Below, piece after piece: positions 45,563 through 56,650 of a stretch of 64,000 nt of DNA. Position numbers and translations under genes: made by a program. The notes below the pieces were generated by a model that saw only the letters and a program-made list of their open reading frames with translations, was not told the origin of the DNA and did not search any database. The DNA is from JACZYA01 sp965247455 (GTDB lineage: Bacteria > Acidobacteriota > Terriglobia > Acidiferrales > 2-02-FULL-67-57), in assembly GCA_965247455.1 (NCBI GenBank), contig CBDFHE010000016.1, forward strand, positions 186,001 through 250,000. Direction: 5' to 3'. Each line of letters starts with the position of its first letter. Position 1 is the stretch's first letter.

Positions 45563-46984
45563 CTAGCGAAGGCGGAAGGACTCAAGCATTTCCTGGAAGG
45601 TGCGCCGGTAGCGGCGCTGATCCGATTCGGGCACGATGAAAATCAAATAAATCAAATCGTCTCCGCGCTGAAGGGTGTAGAGCCAATCGATTTCACGCTC
45701 TCCCGGCAACGGAGACTCCCCCATCAGCTTGGTCTGCAACGCGCGTTGCCCCGCCACCCGAATGCGGCGGCGCGAAACTTCCCGCATGCCAGGGTTGGAT
45801 TCCTGGAGCCGTTCGAGCAACCAATCGGTTGATTCGTCTAGCAGTGCACGGGGATCGTCAAGCTCCACAATGTTGATCATAACTCCGTAGCCGACCGAGT
45901 CGCCCTGCCGGGTGGAATAAATCCCTTCGGGTGGAGCCAGAGTCACCCCCGCACCGCGCTCGTAGGCTTCCCAATTCTCCGGGTAGTAGATGAGGAAGTC
46001 GCGCTCGCGATAGCGGACGAACTGGTCGGAGGGAAGCGTTGGCCGATTGATTTTCCCGGCTGTTTCCCGGCCTGAATCGCGGCGCCTCTGGCCCGGTTTC
46101 GGGGGCGGTGGCAAGCTGCGCACGTGCTCCTGGACCAGGTGAAACTCTTCCGAGTCCTTGCGCGCGTTTGTCCTCGGCCCGCCCAGCCTTCGGACCTCCT
46201 CCATGATGCGCTCCTGGCGGTTCTCCGGATGCGGGTGGCTGGAGAAGAACTCGATGGACCGCTTCTTGCTTTGGGCGGCCAGGGTTTCAAAAAAGGCTGC
46301 CATTTCGCGCGGGTCGTAGCCGGCGTCGTAGAGGATTTGTGCTCCCAGTATGTCGGCCTGGGTTTCGGCGCTGCGTGAGTACTTTAGGAAGACGGCGGTG
46401 AATCCCACCCCGATGCCGAGCTGGGCGAGCTGGCCGACAATGCCCCCGCCCCCGCCGAACAGGCCTCCCAGGATTGCCAGAGGAGCCTGGGCGACGGTGG
46501 CTTTGGTGAGCTGGTTGGTGCCATGCCGCAAGGCCACGTGGGCGATCTCGTGCGCCATCACCCCTGCCAGTTGCGCTTCGTTTTCCGCCGCCTCGATGGT
46601 GCCCCGGTTCATGTAGAGAAAGCCGCCCGGCAGCGCGAAAGCATTGATGGCCTCTTGGTTGACTGCTTTGAACTGGTAAGGATAGCGGTGACCGGGTGTG
46701 TGGCGAACCAAGCGCGCGCCCAGCCGGTTCAGGTAGTCATTGACCGCCTTGTCCTTCAGCGCCGGTAATTGTTTTTCGGCGTCCTGGGCCGCCTTCTGGC
46801 CGAGCTCGATGTCCTGCTGTTCGCTGAACACGTTCCAGCCCGGCTTTACGCGCGTCCGCTGGTCGCTTCTTGCGGCCGGCCCGGCATAGAGCGGCAATGC
46901 GAGCAGGAGTGCTGCCAGCAGCCAGGCTAGGCTGCGCTTCCCCGCCGGGCAGGGCGGGCGAGCTTTGTGTTTCAGCGTGCGCAT
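45563..46984 (-). CDS. M48 metalloprotease with C-terminal extension
   Basis: The product is 473 residues with a signal peptide (basic start MRTLKHKAR, hydrophobic 19-34). The M48 domain has HEIAH at 145-149 and the third ligand in SAETQADILGAQIL. A glycine-rich segment LGGLFGGGGGIVGQLAQLG sits in between, as in OMA1/BepA relatives. A C-terminal domain (about 330-473) with DFLIYYPENWEAYE and YLIFIVPESD resembles a PsbP/MOG1-like module and is unusual for the family. The ATG 46984 is preceded by AGGGA. It is convergent with the gcv operon and likely acts in the periplasm. Confidence 0.82.
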   Translation of the reverse strand: MRTLKHKARPPCPAGKRSLAWLLAALLLALPLYAGPAARSDQRTRVKPGWNVFSEQQDIELGQKAAQDAEKQLPALKDKAVNDYLNRLGARLVRHTPGHRYPYQFKAVNQEAINAFALPGGFLYMNRGTIEAAENEAQLAGVMAHEIAHVALRHGTNQLTKATVAQAPLAILGGLFGGGGGIVGQLAQLGIGVGFTAVFLKYSRSAETQADILGAQILYDAGYDPREMAAFFETLAAQSKKRSIEFFSSHPHPENRQERIMEEVRRLGGPRTNARKDSEEFHLVQEHVRSLPPPPKPGQRRRDSGRETAGKINRPTLPSDQFVRYRERDFLIYYPENWEAYERGAGVTLAPPEGIYSTRQGDSVGYGVMINIVELDDPRALLDESTDWLLERLQESNPGMREVSRRRIRVAGQRALQTKLMGESPLPGEREIDWLYTLQRGDDLIYLIFIVPESDQRRYRRTFQEMLESFRLR

Positions 46985-47372
46985 TGTCAGATCCCTTCGT
47001 CTACGCTCTCTAAGATGACGCACGGCGCTGCAACGTTGCGCCCATTCTGCCACAATTTTCCCACAAATTACTTTTGTCATCTTTGGGCCGGCTTCCGTGA
47101 GAGATTCGTCCAGGCAAACCACCCCTCTTGTTGAACCCCAGCACGCGGGCGAAGTTGCTTGATTCCGAAGACAATTTGGCGCTTGCTTTCCCCGGCTTTC
47201 CTGCGGTAGTGTGAATCAGCGCTCAATGGCAGGGACAAACACCAACGCAGGTCAGCAACTCTCGCCGTTTGTCAGAATACATCTCTTACGCTACTCACAG
47301 CGCAGTGCCCTGCTCGGCAGGAATGAATCAGTGGCCGTGCGCGAAGCATCCTAAATCAAAGCGGAGTGCGTT
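46985..47372. other. Divergent intergenic region before ilvE
   Basis: This 388-base region lies between the divergent M48 protease and ilvE genes and should hold both promoters. I see no strong -35/-10 pair, riboswitch, T-box or repeat. Short frames in it lack ribosome sites and family features. Confidence 0.5.
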
Positions 47373-48317
47373 ATGTCCTTACAGAAAACTGAGAAGATTT
47401 GGCACAACGGAAAATTTATCGAGTGGGACGATGCCACCATCCACATCACCTCGCACGTCATCAGTTACGGCTCAGCCGTGTTTGAAGGCGTCCGCTGCTA
47501 TGCCACGCCGCACGGGCCTGCCATTTTCCGCTTGCCGGAGCACGCCCAACGCCTGCTGAACTCTTGCAAGATTTACCGCATGGACGCGAAGTATTCTCTC
47601 GACGAGCTCATGCAGGCGATGGTGGAGCTGGTGCGGGTGAACAAGATGCCCCACTGTTACATCCGTCCCATCGTGCTGCGCGGCTACGGTACCGTGGGTG
47701 TGGATCCGTCCAAGACCCCCATCGAGGTTTACATTGCCTGCTGGCCCTGGGGCGGCTACCTGGGCGCCGATTCGGTGGAGAAAGGGGTGGATGTGTGCGT
47801 CTCATCCTGGAATCGCATGGCGCCCAACACTCTGCCGGCGATGGCCAAGAGCGCGGCCAATTATATGAATTCACAACTCATCAAGACGGAAGCCACCATC
47901 AACGGCTACGTTGAGGGCATTGCGCTCGATGACCGCGGCTTGGTGAGCGAGGGCAGCGGGGAGAACATCTTTATCGTCCGCGCGGGCACCGTCATCACCC
48001 CGCCGCTGGCCAGCTCCGTCCTGCCCGGCATCACCCGCGATTCCGTCATCACGCTGTGCCGCGATTTGGAGATTCCCTTCCAGGAGCGGTCCATTCCGCG
48101 CGAGGAACTCTATATCGCCGACGAGGTTTTTTTCGTCGGCACCGCCACGGAAATCGCGCCCATCCGTTCCATCGACAGGCATCCCATTGCCAACGGTCAA
48201 CGCGGCCCGGTGACAAAAACACTCCAGGACGAATTCTTTGGCATCCTGCAGGGCAAGAAGGCAGACCGCCACGGCTGGCTGACCCTGGTCAAACAACCGG
48301 TGGCGGCTGCTCGCTGA
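47373..48317 (+). CDS. ilvE: Branched-chain amino acid aminotransferase
   Basis: IlvE performs the last step of valine, leucine and isoleucine synthesis. The product is 314 residues of fold type IV PLP enzymes. The Schiff-base Lys159 is in LPAMAKSAANYMNS; SYGSAVFEGVRCY, GYVEGIALDDRGLVSEGSGENIF, SSVLPGITRDSV and FVGTATEIAPI are family blocks. The ATG is six bases after GGAG. It is monocistronic or leads into the aquaporin gene 55 bases on. Confidence 0.93.
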   Translation: MSLQKTEKIWHNGKFIEWDDATIHITSHVISYGSAVFEGVRCYATPHGPAIFRLPEHAQRLLNSCKIYRMDAKYSLDELMQAMVELVRVNKMPHCYIRPIVLRGYGTVGVDPSKTPIEVYIACWPWGGYLGADSVEKGVDVCVSSWNRMAPNTLPAMAKSAANYMNSQLIKTEATINGYVEGIALDDRGLVSEGSGENIFIVRAGTVITPPLASSVLPGITRDSVITLCRDLEIPFQERSIPREELYIADEVFFVGTATEIAPIRSIDRHPIANGQRGPVTKTLQDEFFGILQGKKADRHGWLTLVKQPVAAAR

Positions 48318-48372
48318 ATTTCGGCTGCTGCCTGATTGTGTGGATCCCAATTTCTGTGATTGAGGAGGCGCG

Positions 48373-49062
48373 ATGAATTACAGCACCACTCAAAAGGCGA
48401 TTGCGGAGTTCGTTGGCACGCTTGCGCTGATTTTTATTGGCGCGGGCTCCATCTGCGCCAACCAGTTTCTGGGCGGCGGCGTGGGTTTGGTGGGGATTGC
48501 CCTTGCTCACGGCCTCACCATCGCGGTTATGGTCTCCGCCATCGGACACATCTCCGGCGGGCACATCAACCCGGCCGTCACCATCGGCGCCTGGGCGGCG
48601 GGCAAGATTCCGACGCGTGAAGCCTTCATCTACTGGATGGCGCAACTCGCCGGCGGAGTAGCGGGCGCAGCCTTGCTGGTGTTGGCGTTTGACCCGGCCA
48701 CGCGTGCCGCCGTCAACCTGGGCACGCCTGCGCTGGCCTCCGGCGTTACTCTGTTTCAGGGTATCGTGGTTGAGGTGCTGTTGACTTTCTTTCTGGTTTT
48801 CACCGTGTTTGCGACTGCGATTGACGACCGGGGCGCGTTCAAGATGGTCGGCGGCTTCGCCATCGGCATGGTGGTCACGTTCGACATCCTGGCAGGAGGC
48901 GCATTGACCGGCGCTTCCATGAATCCGGCGCGGTCGTTCGGGCCGGCTTTGGTGGCAAACTTTTGGACCGCGCACCACGTCTATTGGGTGGGCCCGCTGG
49001 CGGGCGGACTCCTCGCCGGCCTGTTCTACAATGGCGTCTTCCTGCGCCGGCAGAACTCCTAG
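48373..49062 (+). CDS. MIP-family aquaporin
   Basis: The product is 229 residues with six transmembrane helices and the two half-helix motifs HINPAVT (66-68) and MNPARSFG (184-186), typical of water/glycerol channels. The selectivity filter appears to have Arg187, and the residue 15 before it, where AqpZ has His, is Ile172, as in the archaeal AqpM. Substrate range may therefore be wider than water. The start ATG follows GGAGG by five bases. Confidence 0.9.
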   Translation: MNYSTTQKAIAEFVGTLALIFIGAGSICANQFLGGGVGLVGIALAHGLTIAVMVSAIGHISGGHINPAVTIGAWAAGKIPTREAFIYWMAQLAGGVAGAALLVLAFDPATRAAVNLGTPALASGVTLFQGIVVEVLLTFFLVFTVFATAIDDRGAFKMVGGFAIGMVVTFDILAGGALTGASMNPARSFGPALVANFWTAHHVYWVGPLAGGLLAGLFYNGVFLRRQNS

Positions 49063-49185
49063 CCATCCGCGATACCAGATCACAACGAGTTGGTGCACCG
49101 ATACGTCTGTCCATTAGAGTCCGTACAGGTCGTGGCGCGCAGACGGCCAGAGGAGTTTTTAAGTCTTGCCGGGGGAGCCCTGAGT

Positions 49186-49380
49186 CCCGGTGGCAGGGGC
49201 CCTTCGGCTGTGCTCAGGACAGGCCACCGGGTTGGACGTGGGAGAGAGTGCCTGAGTCGAACCGCCGAAAAAGATTGATGTTCGTCCTTCTCGAATAGTG
49301 TCCAGCCCAGCGGCCCTTCAGGGCGAGCCTTCAGGACGAGCCCCAGCCTGCCTACCGCAGGCAAGCCGCTGGGGAGAACT
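49186..49380. repeat. Intergenic paired-hairpin repeat
   Basis: CCCGGTGGC...GCCACCGGG (49186-49231) with the same loop as the copy at 13152, then GGTTGGACG and, later, GTGTCCAGCCCAGCGGCC and GCCGCTGGGG. Inside the second hairpin there are GAGCC repeats and a GCCTGCC/GCAGGC stem. This extends the family pattern over about 195 bases with no coding potential. Confidence 0.6.
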
Positions 49381-49390
49381 CCCCATCTTT

Positions 49391-49519
49391 GGTAGTGTCT
49401 CAATTTCACACCGAGCCCCCAGGCCCCTGCCTGGGGGAAGCGAAAATCCCTGCGGCGGGAGCCGCAGGGCTCGGTGTGATTTGGGCCGAGTTCCGAATCG
49501 CTCAAATTAAGACACTACC
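49391..49519. repeat. MITE-like nested hairpin element
   Basis: The 129-base segment is bounded by GGTAGTGTCTCAATTT and, inverted, GGTAGTGTCTTAATTT. Within the ends, CACACCGAGCCC faces GGGCTCGGTGTG and encloses two hairpins (CCCCCAGG/CCTGGGGG and CCCTGCGGC/GCCGCAGGG). It has no reading frame. The same inner plan is seen at 8956-9038 with different outer ends. Confidence 0.6.
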
Positions 49520-49534
49520 CCAACTTTGCTTACG

Positions 49535-49563
49535 TTGACACTGCCCAACACATGTGCTAGCGT
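49535..49563 (+). promoter_or_regulatory. Sigma-70-type promoter of pilT
   Basis: TTGACA (49535-49540), a 17-base spacer and TAGCGT (49558-49563) give a near-consensus -35 and a weaker -10. The start near 49570 would leave a 40-base leader before pilT. The MITE-like element ends only 15 bases upstream. Confidence 0.55.
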
Positions 49564-49611
49564 CCGTCAGAATTGAAGCGGACGTGAGCAGAAGCCGATT
49601 GGTTAGTTACA

Positions 49612-50748
49612 ATGAACGTTGACGACCTGCTGCGTATAGCAGTTGAGCGCAAGGCCTCCGACCTGCATTTGAAGGTCGGCAACCACCCCTACCTGCGTAT
49701 CGACGGGAGCCTCCACCCGTTGGCGGAACAGCCCCGCATCTCGCCCGAGGAAATGCTGTCGATGGCCTTCAGCATGATGACCAACCGGCAAAAGCAGAAG
49801 TTCAAGGAAACAGCCGAACTTGACCTGTCGTACGGCGTGCCGGGGTTGGGACGTTTCCGCGTGAACATTTTCCAGCAGCGCGGCAACGTGGGCATGGTCT
49901 TGCGGGTCATCCCGACCAAAATCAAATCGATTGATGACCTGATGCTTCCGCCCATAATCAACAAGATCTGCGAGGAAAAACGCGGGATCGTGCTGGTCAC
50001 CGGAACCACCGGCAGCAGCAAGTCCACTACGCTGGCCGCCATGGTTGACCGGATCAACTCCTCGCGCCCCGACCACATCATGACCATCGAAGACCCGATC
50101 GAGTTTCTGCACCGCGACAAAAAGGGGTTCGTCAACCAGCGTGAAGTGGAAGTTGACACCGCGAACTTTGCCACCGCGCTCCGCGCCGGGCTGCGCCAAG
50201 ACCCGGACGTGATCCTGGTGGGCGAAATGCGCGACCTGGAAACCATCTCCACCGCTCTGCTGGCGGCAGAAACCGGCCATTTGGTCTTCTCCACTTTGCA
50301 CACACTCGATGCCCCGGAAACTATCCAGCGCATCATCGCCGTCTTTCCGCCTCCCGAGCAGAAGCAGATTCGCATGCAGATGGCCAGCACTCTTCGAGCC
50401 ATCGTTTCCCAGCGCTTGGTGGGCCGCGCGGACGGCAACGGGCGCGTGCCGGCGGTGGAAATGCTGATTTCTACCGCCTACATCCGCGACTGTGTTACCA
50501 CCCCGGAGAAAACCCGCCTCATCCGCGACGCCATCGCCTCCGGCACTTCGCAGTACGGGATGCAGACCTTCGACCAATCACTCTACGACCTGCACAGCAA
50601 AGGCCTGATCACGTACGAAGAAGCGCTGCTGCACGCCACCAACGTGGACGACTTCAAGCTGCGCATAGCGGGCATCCATTCCTCCTCCGATGCTGCGCGC
50701 GAGGACATGCAGGAAGCGATCGGCGACTTGGAGCTCGACCAGAGGTAG
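49612..50748 (+). CDS. pilT: Type IV pilus retraction ATPase PilT
   Basis: PilT is the hexameric ATPase that powers pilus retraction and twitching. The product is 378 residues with the N-terminal SDLHLKVG block (16-23), an Asp box region, Walker B VILVGEMRDLETI, the HLVFSTLHT His box and a C-terminal LYDLHSKGLITYEEAL. The Walker A loop reads GTTGSSKSTT (131-140), where the last Gly before Lys is Ser136; this is odd for the P-loop. It may also be a PilU-type paralog. recX follows in the same frame after its TAG. Confidence 0.9.
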   Translation: MNVDDLLRIAVERKASDLHLKVGNHPYLRIDGSLHPLAEQPRISPEEMLSMAFSMMTNRQKQKFKETAELDLSYGVPGLGRFRVNIFQQRGNVGMVLRVIPTKIKSIDDLMLPPIINKICEEKRGIVLVTGTTGSSKSTTLAAMVDRINSSRPDHIMTIEDPIEFLHRDKKGFVNQREVEVDTANFATALRAGLRQDPDVILVGEMRDLETISTALLAAETGHLVFSTLHTLDAPETIQRIIAVFPPPEQKQIRMQMASTLRAIVSQRLVGRADGNGRVPAVEMLISTAYIRDCVTTPEKTRLIRDAIASGTSQYGMQTFDQSLYDLHSKGLITYEEALLHATNVDDFKLRIAGIHSSSDAAREDMQEAIGDLELDQR

Positions 50749-50751
50749 CGC

Positions 50752-51290
50752 ACGGCCCGACGTTCCCGACCCCGGCTCTCCGAAGACCAACTCCACACTT
50801 ACGCCCTGCAGGCCCTGGCTCGCCGTCCCCACGCCACCAGCGAGCTGCGGACCAAGCTGGAAAAGCGCGCCGACGCTCCGGCCGACGTTGAGCGTGTGCT
50901 GGAGCGCCTGGCAGCGCGCGGCTGGCTCAACGACCGCCGCTTCGCCGGCGACTATGCGCGCTCCCGCGCCCGCCACCGCCGCCTGGGGCGCTATCGCATC
51001 GCCCGCGAGCTTCGCCAAAAGGGCGTGGATAAAGAGTTGATCGAAGAGGCGCTGACCGCGGTCTTCCCCGCCCCGCACGATGAGGTGGAGCCTGTCCGTC
51101 AACGCATCGAGAAACGCTTGCGGCGGGAGCGACCGCCGTACACGCAAAGAGTGCTGCGTTCGCTGTATGACAGTTTGTTGCGGGCGGGTTTTTCGTCTGC
51201 GATAATACGGGACGAACTGTTTCGCCGCCCGGAATTCAGGCAGCGCGGCGCGGCCGGCAAAGAGTCTGTGCTGGAAGAAAACGGAGACGA

Positions 51291-51294
<4 letters not shown>
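50752..51294 (+). CDS. recX: RecX regulatory protein with a non-standard start
   Basis: RecX restrains RecA filaments. The homologous frame is open from the codon after the pilT stop and reads RLSEDQLHTYALQALARRPHATSEL, then RGWLNDRRFAGDYARSRARHRRLGRYRIARELRQKGV, so the N-terminal RecX repeat is complete. No ATG, GTG or TTG exists before GTG 50893, which would remove this repeat. ACG at 50752 lies six bases behind AGAGG and is the best start; a lost ATG or a base error is possible. Its stop overlaps the alaS GTG (GTGA). No recA is near. Confidence 0.75.
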
Positions 51295-53977
<2,683 letters not shown>

Positions 53978-53981
<4 letters not shown>

Positions 53982-54005
53982 CAGGGCGCACCTGTGAGTT
54001 ATATT
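53978..54005 (+). promoter_or_regulatory. Sigma-70-type promoter of the transglycosylase gene
   Basis: TTGACA (53978-53983), a 16-base spacer and TATATT (54000-54005). It overlaps the alaS stop. A start near 54012 excludes an earlier GTG start for the next gene. Confidence 0.6.
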
Positions 54006-54038
54006 CTCTGTATGCCGGAAACGTTCTTGTATGTGTGG

Positions 54039-54763
54039 ATGGTTCGCAACACGCACGCGGACCCCGAGACTCCTCCCCAAACAAAACAGGTGTTGCAGCA
54101 TTTTGCATGGAAGATGGCAGCGATTGTGATTGCCGCGGTTGTGAGCTTGGCGGCTCCGTCGAGTGCCGAGGAAATCGTTGCGGTGGTGGACCGTGCGGGC
54201 CGGCACGTTTTTGTCAACATGGAGGACACGGAGTTGCGTTTGGCGGTCGAGCGCGGAGGCGCGCAGGCAGCGGGGCGACCGATTGAAAAGCGTAAGCAGG
54301 CACTGCCCGGCATTGACCGGCACATCGAAAACGTGGCCCGCCGCCACGCGCTTGACCCCGAGCTGGTGCGCGCTGTAATTCAGGTCGAGTCGGCGTGGAA
54401 TCCCCGCGCCCGCTCGCGCAAAGGGGCGCTGGGCTTGATGCAGCTCATGCCCGCCACCGGGGCCCGCTACGGCGTGCGTGACCCGTTCGATCCCCGCGAA
54501 AACATTTCCGGCGGCACGCGACACTTGCGCTTTCTGCTGAATCGGTTCGGCGGCGACAGGCGCCTTGCGCTGGCGGCCTACAACGCCGGCGAAAACGCGG
54601 TGGAAGCCAACCGGGGCGTGCCTCCCTACCGGGAGACTCGTCTCTATCTCGAACGGGTGGAGACGATCTACGGAAAACTGCGAGCAGGCCCCGCATTCCG
54701 CGCATCGGACGCATCTACAAGCTAGTGGACCAGAACGGCCGCACGGTATTCGTGAACGATTGA
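54039..54763 (+). CDS. Secreted lytic transglycosylase (SLT), 3' end frameshifted
   Basis: The lysozyme-like SLT domain cleaves murein. Marks are ELVRAVIQVESAWNPRARSRKGALGLMQLMPAT, with the catalytic Glu in VESAW, and LALAAYNAGENAVE. A hydrophobic stretch MAAIVIAAVVSLAAPSSAEE serves as signal. The start is uncertain: ATG 54039 or 54114. The frame stops at 54725, but after a CCCC run (54689-54692) the next frame continues as RIYKLVDQNGRTVFVND to 54763, which mirrors VDRAGRHVFVNMEDTE at the N-terminus; one C more would join them. Confidence 0.75.
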
Positions 54764-54785
54764 ACGGAGCGAACTAAGGCTGAGA

Positions 54786-56585
54786 ATGACGGCATTTTTT
54801 GGGCAGAGCCAAACGGGGAAGCACCGAGCCAGGCGCGTACTGGGGGCGCTGGTTGCGGCCTTGCTGCTCTTCTCTCTCGTCGCACCGGTGCACTCTGCCA
54901 GCCGCCGCACACGCCTCCGCCTGGGCAAGCAACAACTGGTCAAAGCTAAGCGCCTGCACGCCAACCTGAATGGCACCCCCAAAAAGAATCGAAGGGAAGA
55001 GGACTACCTCAACGCCACCCGCCGCTACCGCCGGGTGTACGATCTTGCGCCCTTCAGCAGCATCGCCGCCGATGCCCTGGCTGCGAGGGCCGAGTTGTAC
55101 CACGACATGGGAGCGCAGTTCGGCCGCAAGTATTGGGTCAAGACCATCGAGGAATACCGGTTCCTGCGGCGTGAATATCCCTACAGCCGCTATCGGGATA
55201 GCGCGCTTTTCAACATCGCCCAAGTCCAGCACATTCACCTGAAAGACTGGAAAGCGGCCCTGGCGAGCTACCAGGCGGTGCGCAAGGCCTACCCGCGCTC
55301 CCGCTATGCCGCCAAGGCCCGGACCGCCATCCAACAAATCAGCAAAGAGCGGGCCGCCGTCCGCAAACCCAAGCGCGCTCCGCCAAGCCACCGCGTGCAA
55401 GTACGCAACATTCGCTATTGGAATACCAAGGACTACACGCGCGTGGTGGTGGACCTGGACGAAAAGGTGCGCTTCCAGGACGCGCGCCTCACCAACCCCG
55501 ACCGTATCTTCTTCGATCTCTTCAACAGCGAACTCAGCCCCGTTCTCAGCGGCAAGACGTTCACCATGGAGGAAGGGCTGCTGAAGCGTCTTCGGGTGGC
55601 AGAAAACCGTTCCGGAGTCACGCGGGTGGTGTTGGAAGTCAAGAATGCGCAGGATTATTCGGTCTTTACTCTGCCCAATCCGTTCCGGTTGGTGGTGGAC
55701 ATCCGTGCTCCGAATGCAAGCACGACTGCGAAGAAAAGCCGCAAACCGAGCTCCGCTCCCGCAGGGGGCAAGACCCAGGTGGCAGGTGGCGTCCCGCCGC
55801 AGCCAGTGTCTCCCCCCAAGCCCACCCGGGACGGCAACCTGACCAACATTCGGGCTTTGGGGTTGAAGATGCGCCGCATCGCCATCGACCCGGGCCACGG
55901 CGGGTATGACACCGGCACGGTCGGCGCCACCGGCTTGATGGAAAAGGACCTGGTGTTGGACGTGGCACAACGGCTGGGGCGGATGCTGCAAAAGCAACTG
56001 GGCGCAGAGGTCGTCTACACCCGCGAGGACGACACGTATGTGCCGTTGGAAAACCGCATTGCGCTGGCCAATGAAAAGCAGGTGGACCTGTTCATTTCCA
56101 TCCACGCCAACTCGAGCCGCAACCGTGGCGTGCGGGGCGTGGAAACTTTCTATCTGAACTTTACCAGTGACCCAGCGGTGCTGGAGCTGGCGTCGCGGGA
56201 AAACGCCTTGTCGCAAAAATCCGTACACGAACTGCAAGATTTGGTGCGACAGATCACTCGCAACGAAAAGATTTCTGAGTCGCGCGAACTGGCGCGCGAG
56301 ATTCAGCGCCACCTACACGGCCAATTGCGGAAATCCTCCCGCCGCATCATAAACCGTGGCGTCAAGCGGGCCCCCTTCGTGGTGCTGATTGGGGGCAACA
56401 TGCCTTCTGTGCTGACGGAGATCGCGTTCCTCAGCAACCGAACCGACGAAAAGAGTCTCAAATCCGCAGCGGGCCGCCAGAAAGTGGCTGAGGGGCTTTA
56501 CGCCGGAGTGTCCCAATACATGGAGAACCTGAACAGCATCGTGATGCTGCCGAATGGCCAGAAGTCGGCTGCCAATCCTAAATAG
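54786..56585 (+). CDS. N-acetylmuramoyl-L-alanine amidase with AMIN domain
   Basis: The product is 599 residues. After a signal peptide (about 18-37) come tetratricopeptide-like helices (about 70-195), an AMIN domain (about 205-312: VRNIRYWNTKDYTRVVVDLDE), a Pro-rich linker, and an amidase_3 domain (about 360-580): IAIDPGHGGYDTGTVG with zinc His, the Glu in RNALS-type ARENALSQKS, SIHANS and LTEIAFLSN. It cuts septal peptidoglycan in cell separation, as AmiC does. The TPR region is an unusual addition. It is adjacent to the transglycosylase gene, another murein hydrolase. Confidence 0.9.
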   Translation: MTAFFGQSQTGKHRARRVLGALVAALLLFSLVAPVHSASRRTRLRLGKQQLVKAKRLHANLNGTPKKNRREEDYLNATRRYRRVYDLAPFSSIAADALAARAELYHDMGAQFGRKYWVKTIEEYRFLRREYPYSRYRDSALFNIAQVQHIHLKDWKAALASYQAVRKAYPRSRYAAKARTAIQQISKERAAVRKPKRAPPSHRVQVRNIRYWNTKDYTRVVVDLDEKVRFQDARLTNPDRIFFDLFNSELSPVLSGKTFTMEEGLLKRLRVAENRSGVTRVVLEVKNAQDYSVFTLPNPFRLVVDIRAPNASTTAKKSRKPSSAPAGGKTQVAGGVPPQPVSPPKPTRDGNLTNIRALGLKMRRIAIDPGHGGYDTGTVGATGLMEKDLVLDVAQRLGRMLQKQLGAEVVYTREDDTYVPLENRIALANEKQVDLFISIHANSSRNRGVRGVETFYLNFTSDPAVLELASRENALSQKSVHELQDLVRQITRNEKISESRELAREIQRHLHGQLRKSSRRIINRGVKRAPFVVLIGGNMPSVLTEIAFLSNRTDEKSLKSAAGRQKVAEGLYAGVSQYMENLNSIVMLPNGQKSAANPK

Positions 56586-56650
56586 CTGCTCTTTCCTTCT
56601 CTGTCCTGTCTGTACTACCATTTGGTCGGAGTGATTCAAAGGCGTTGTCT

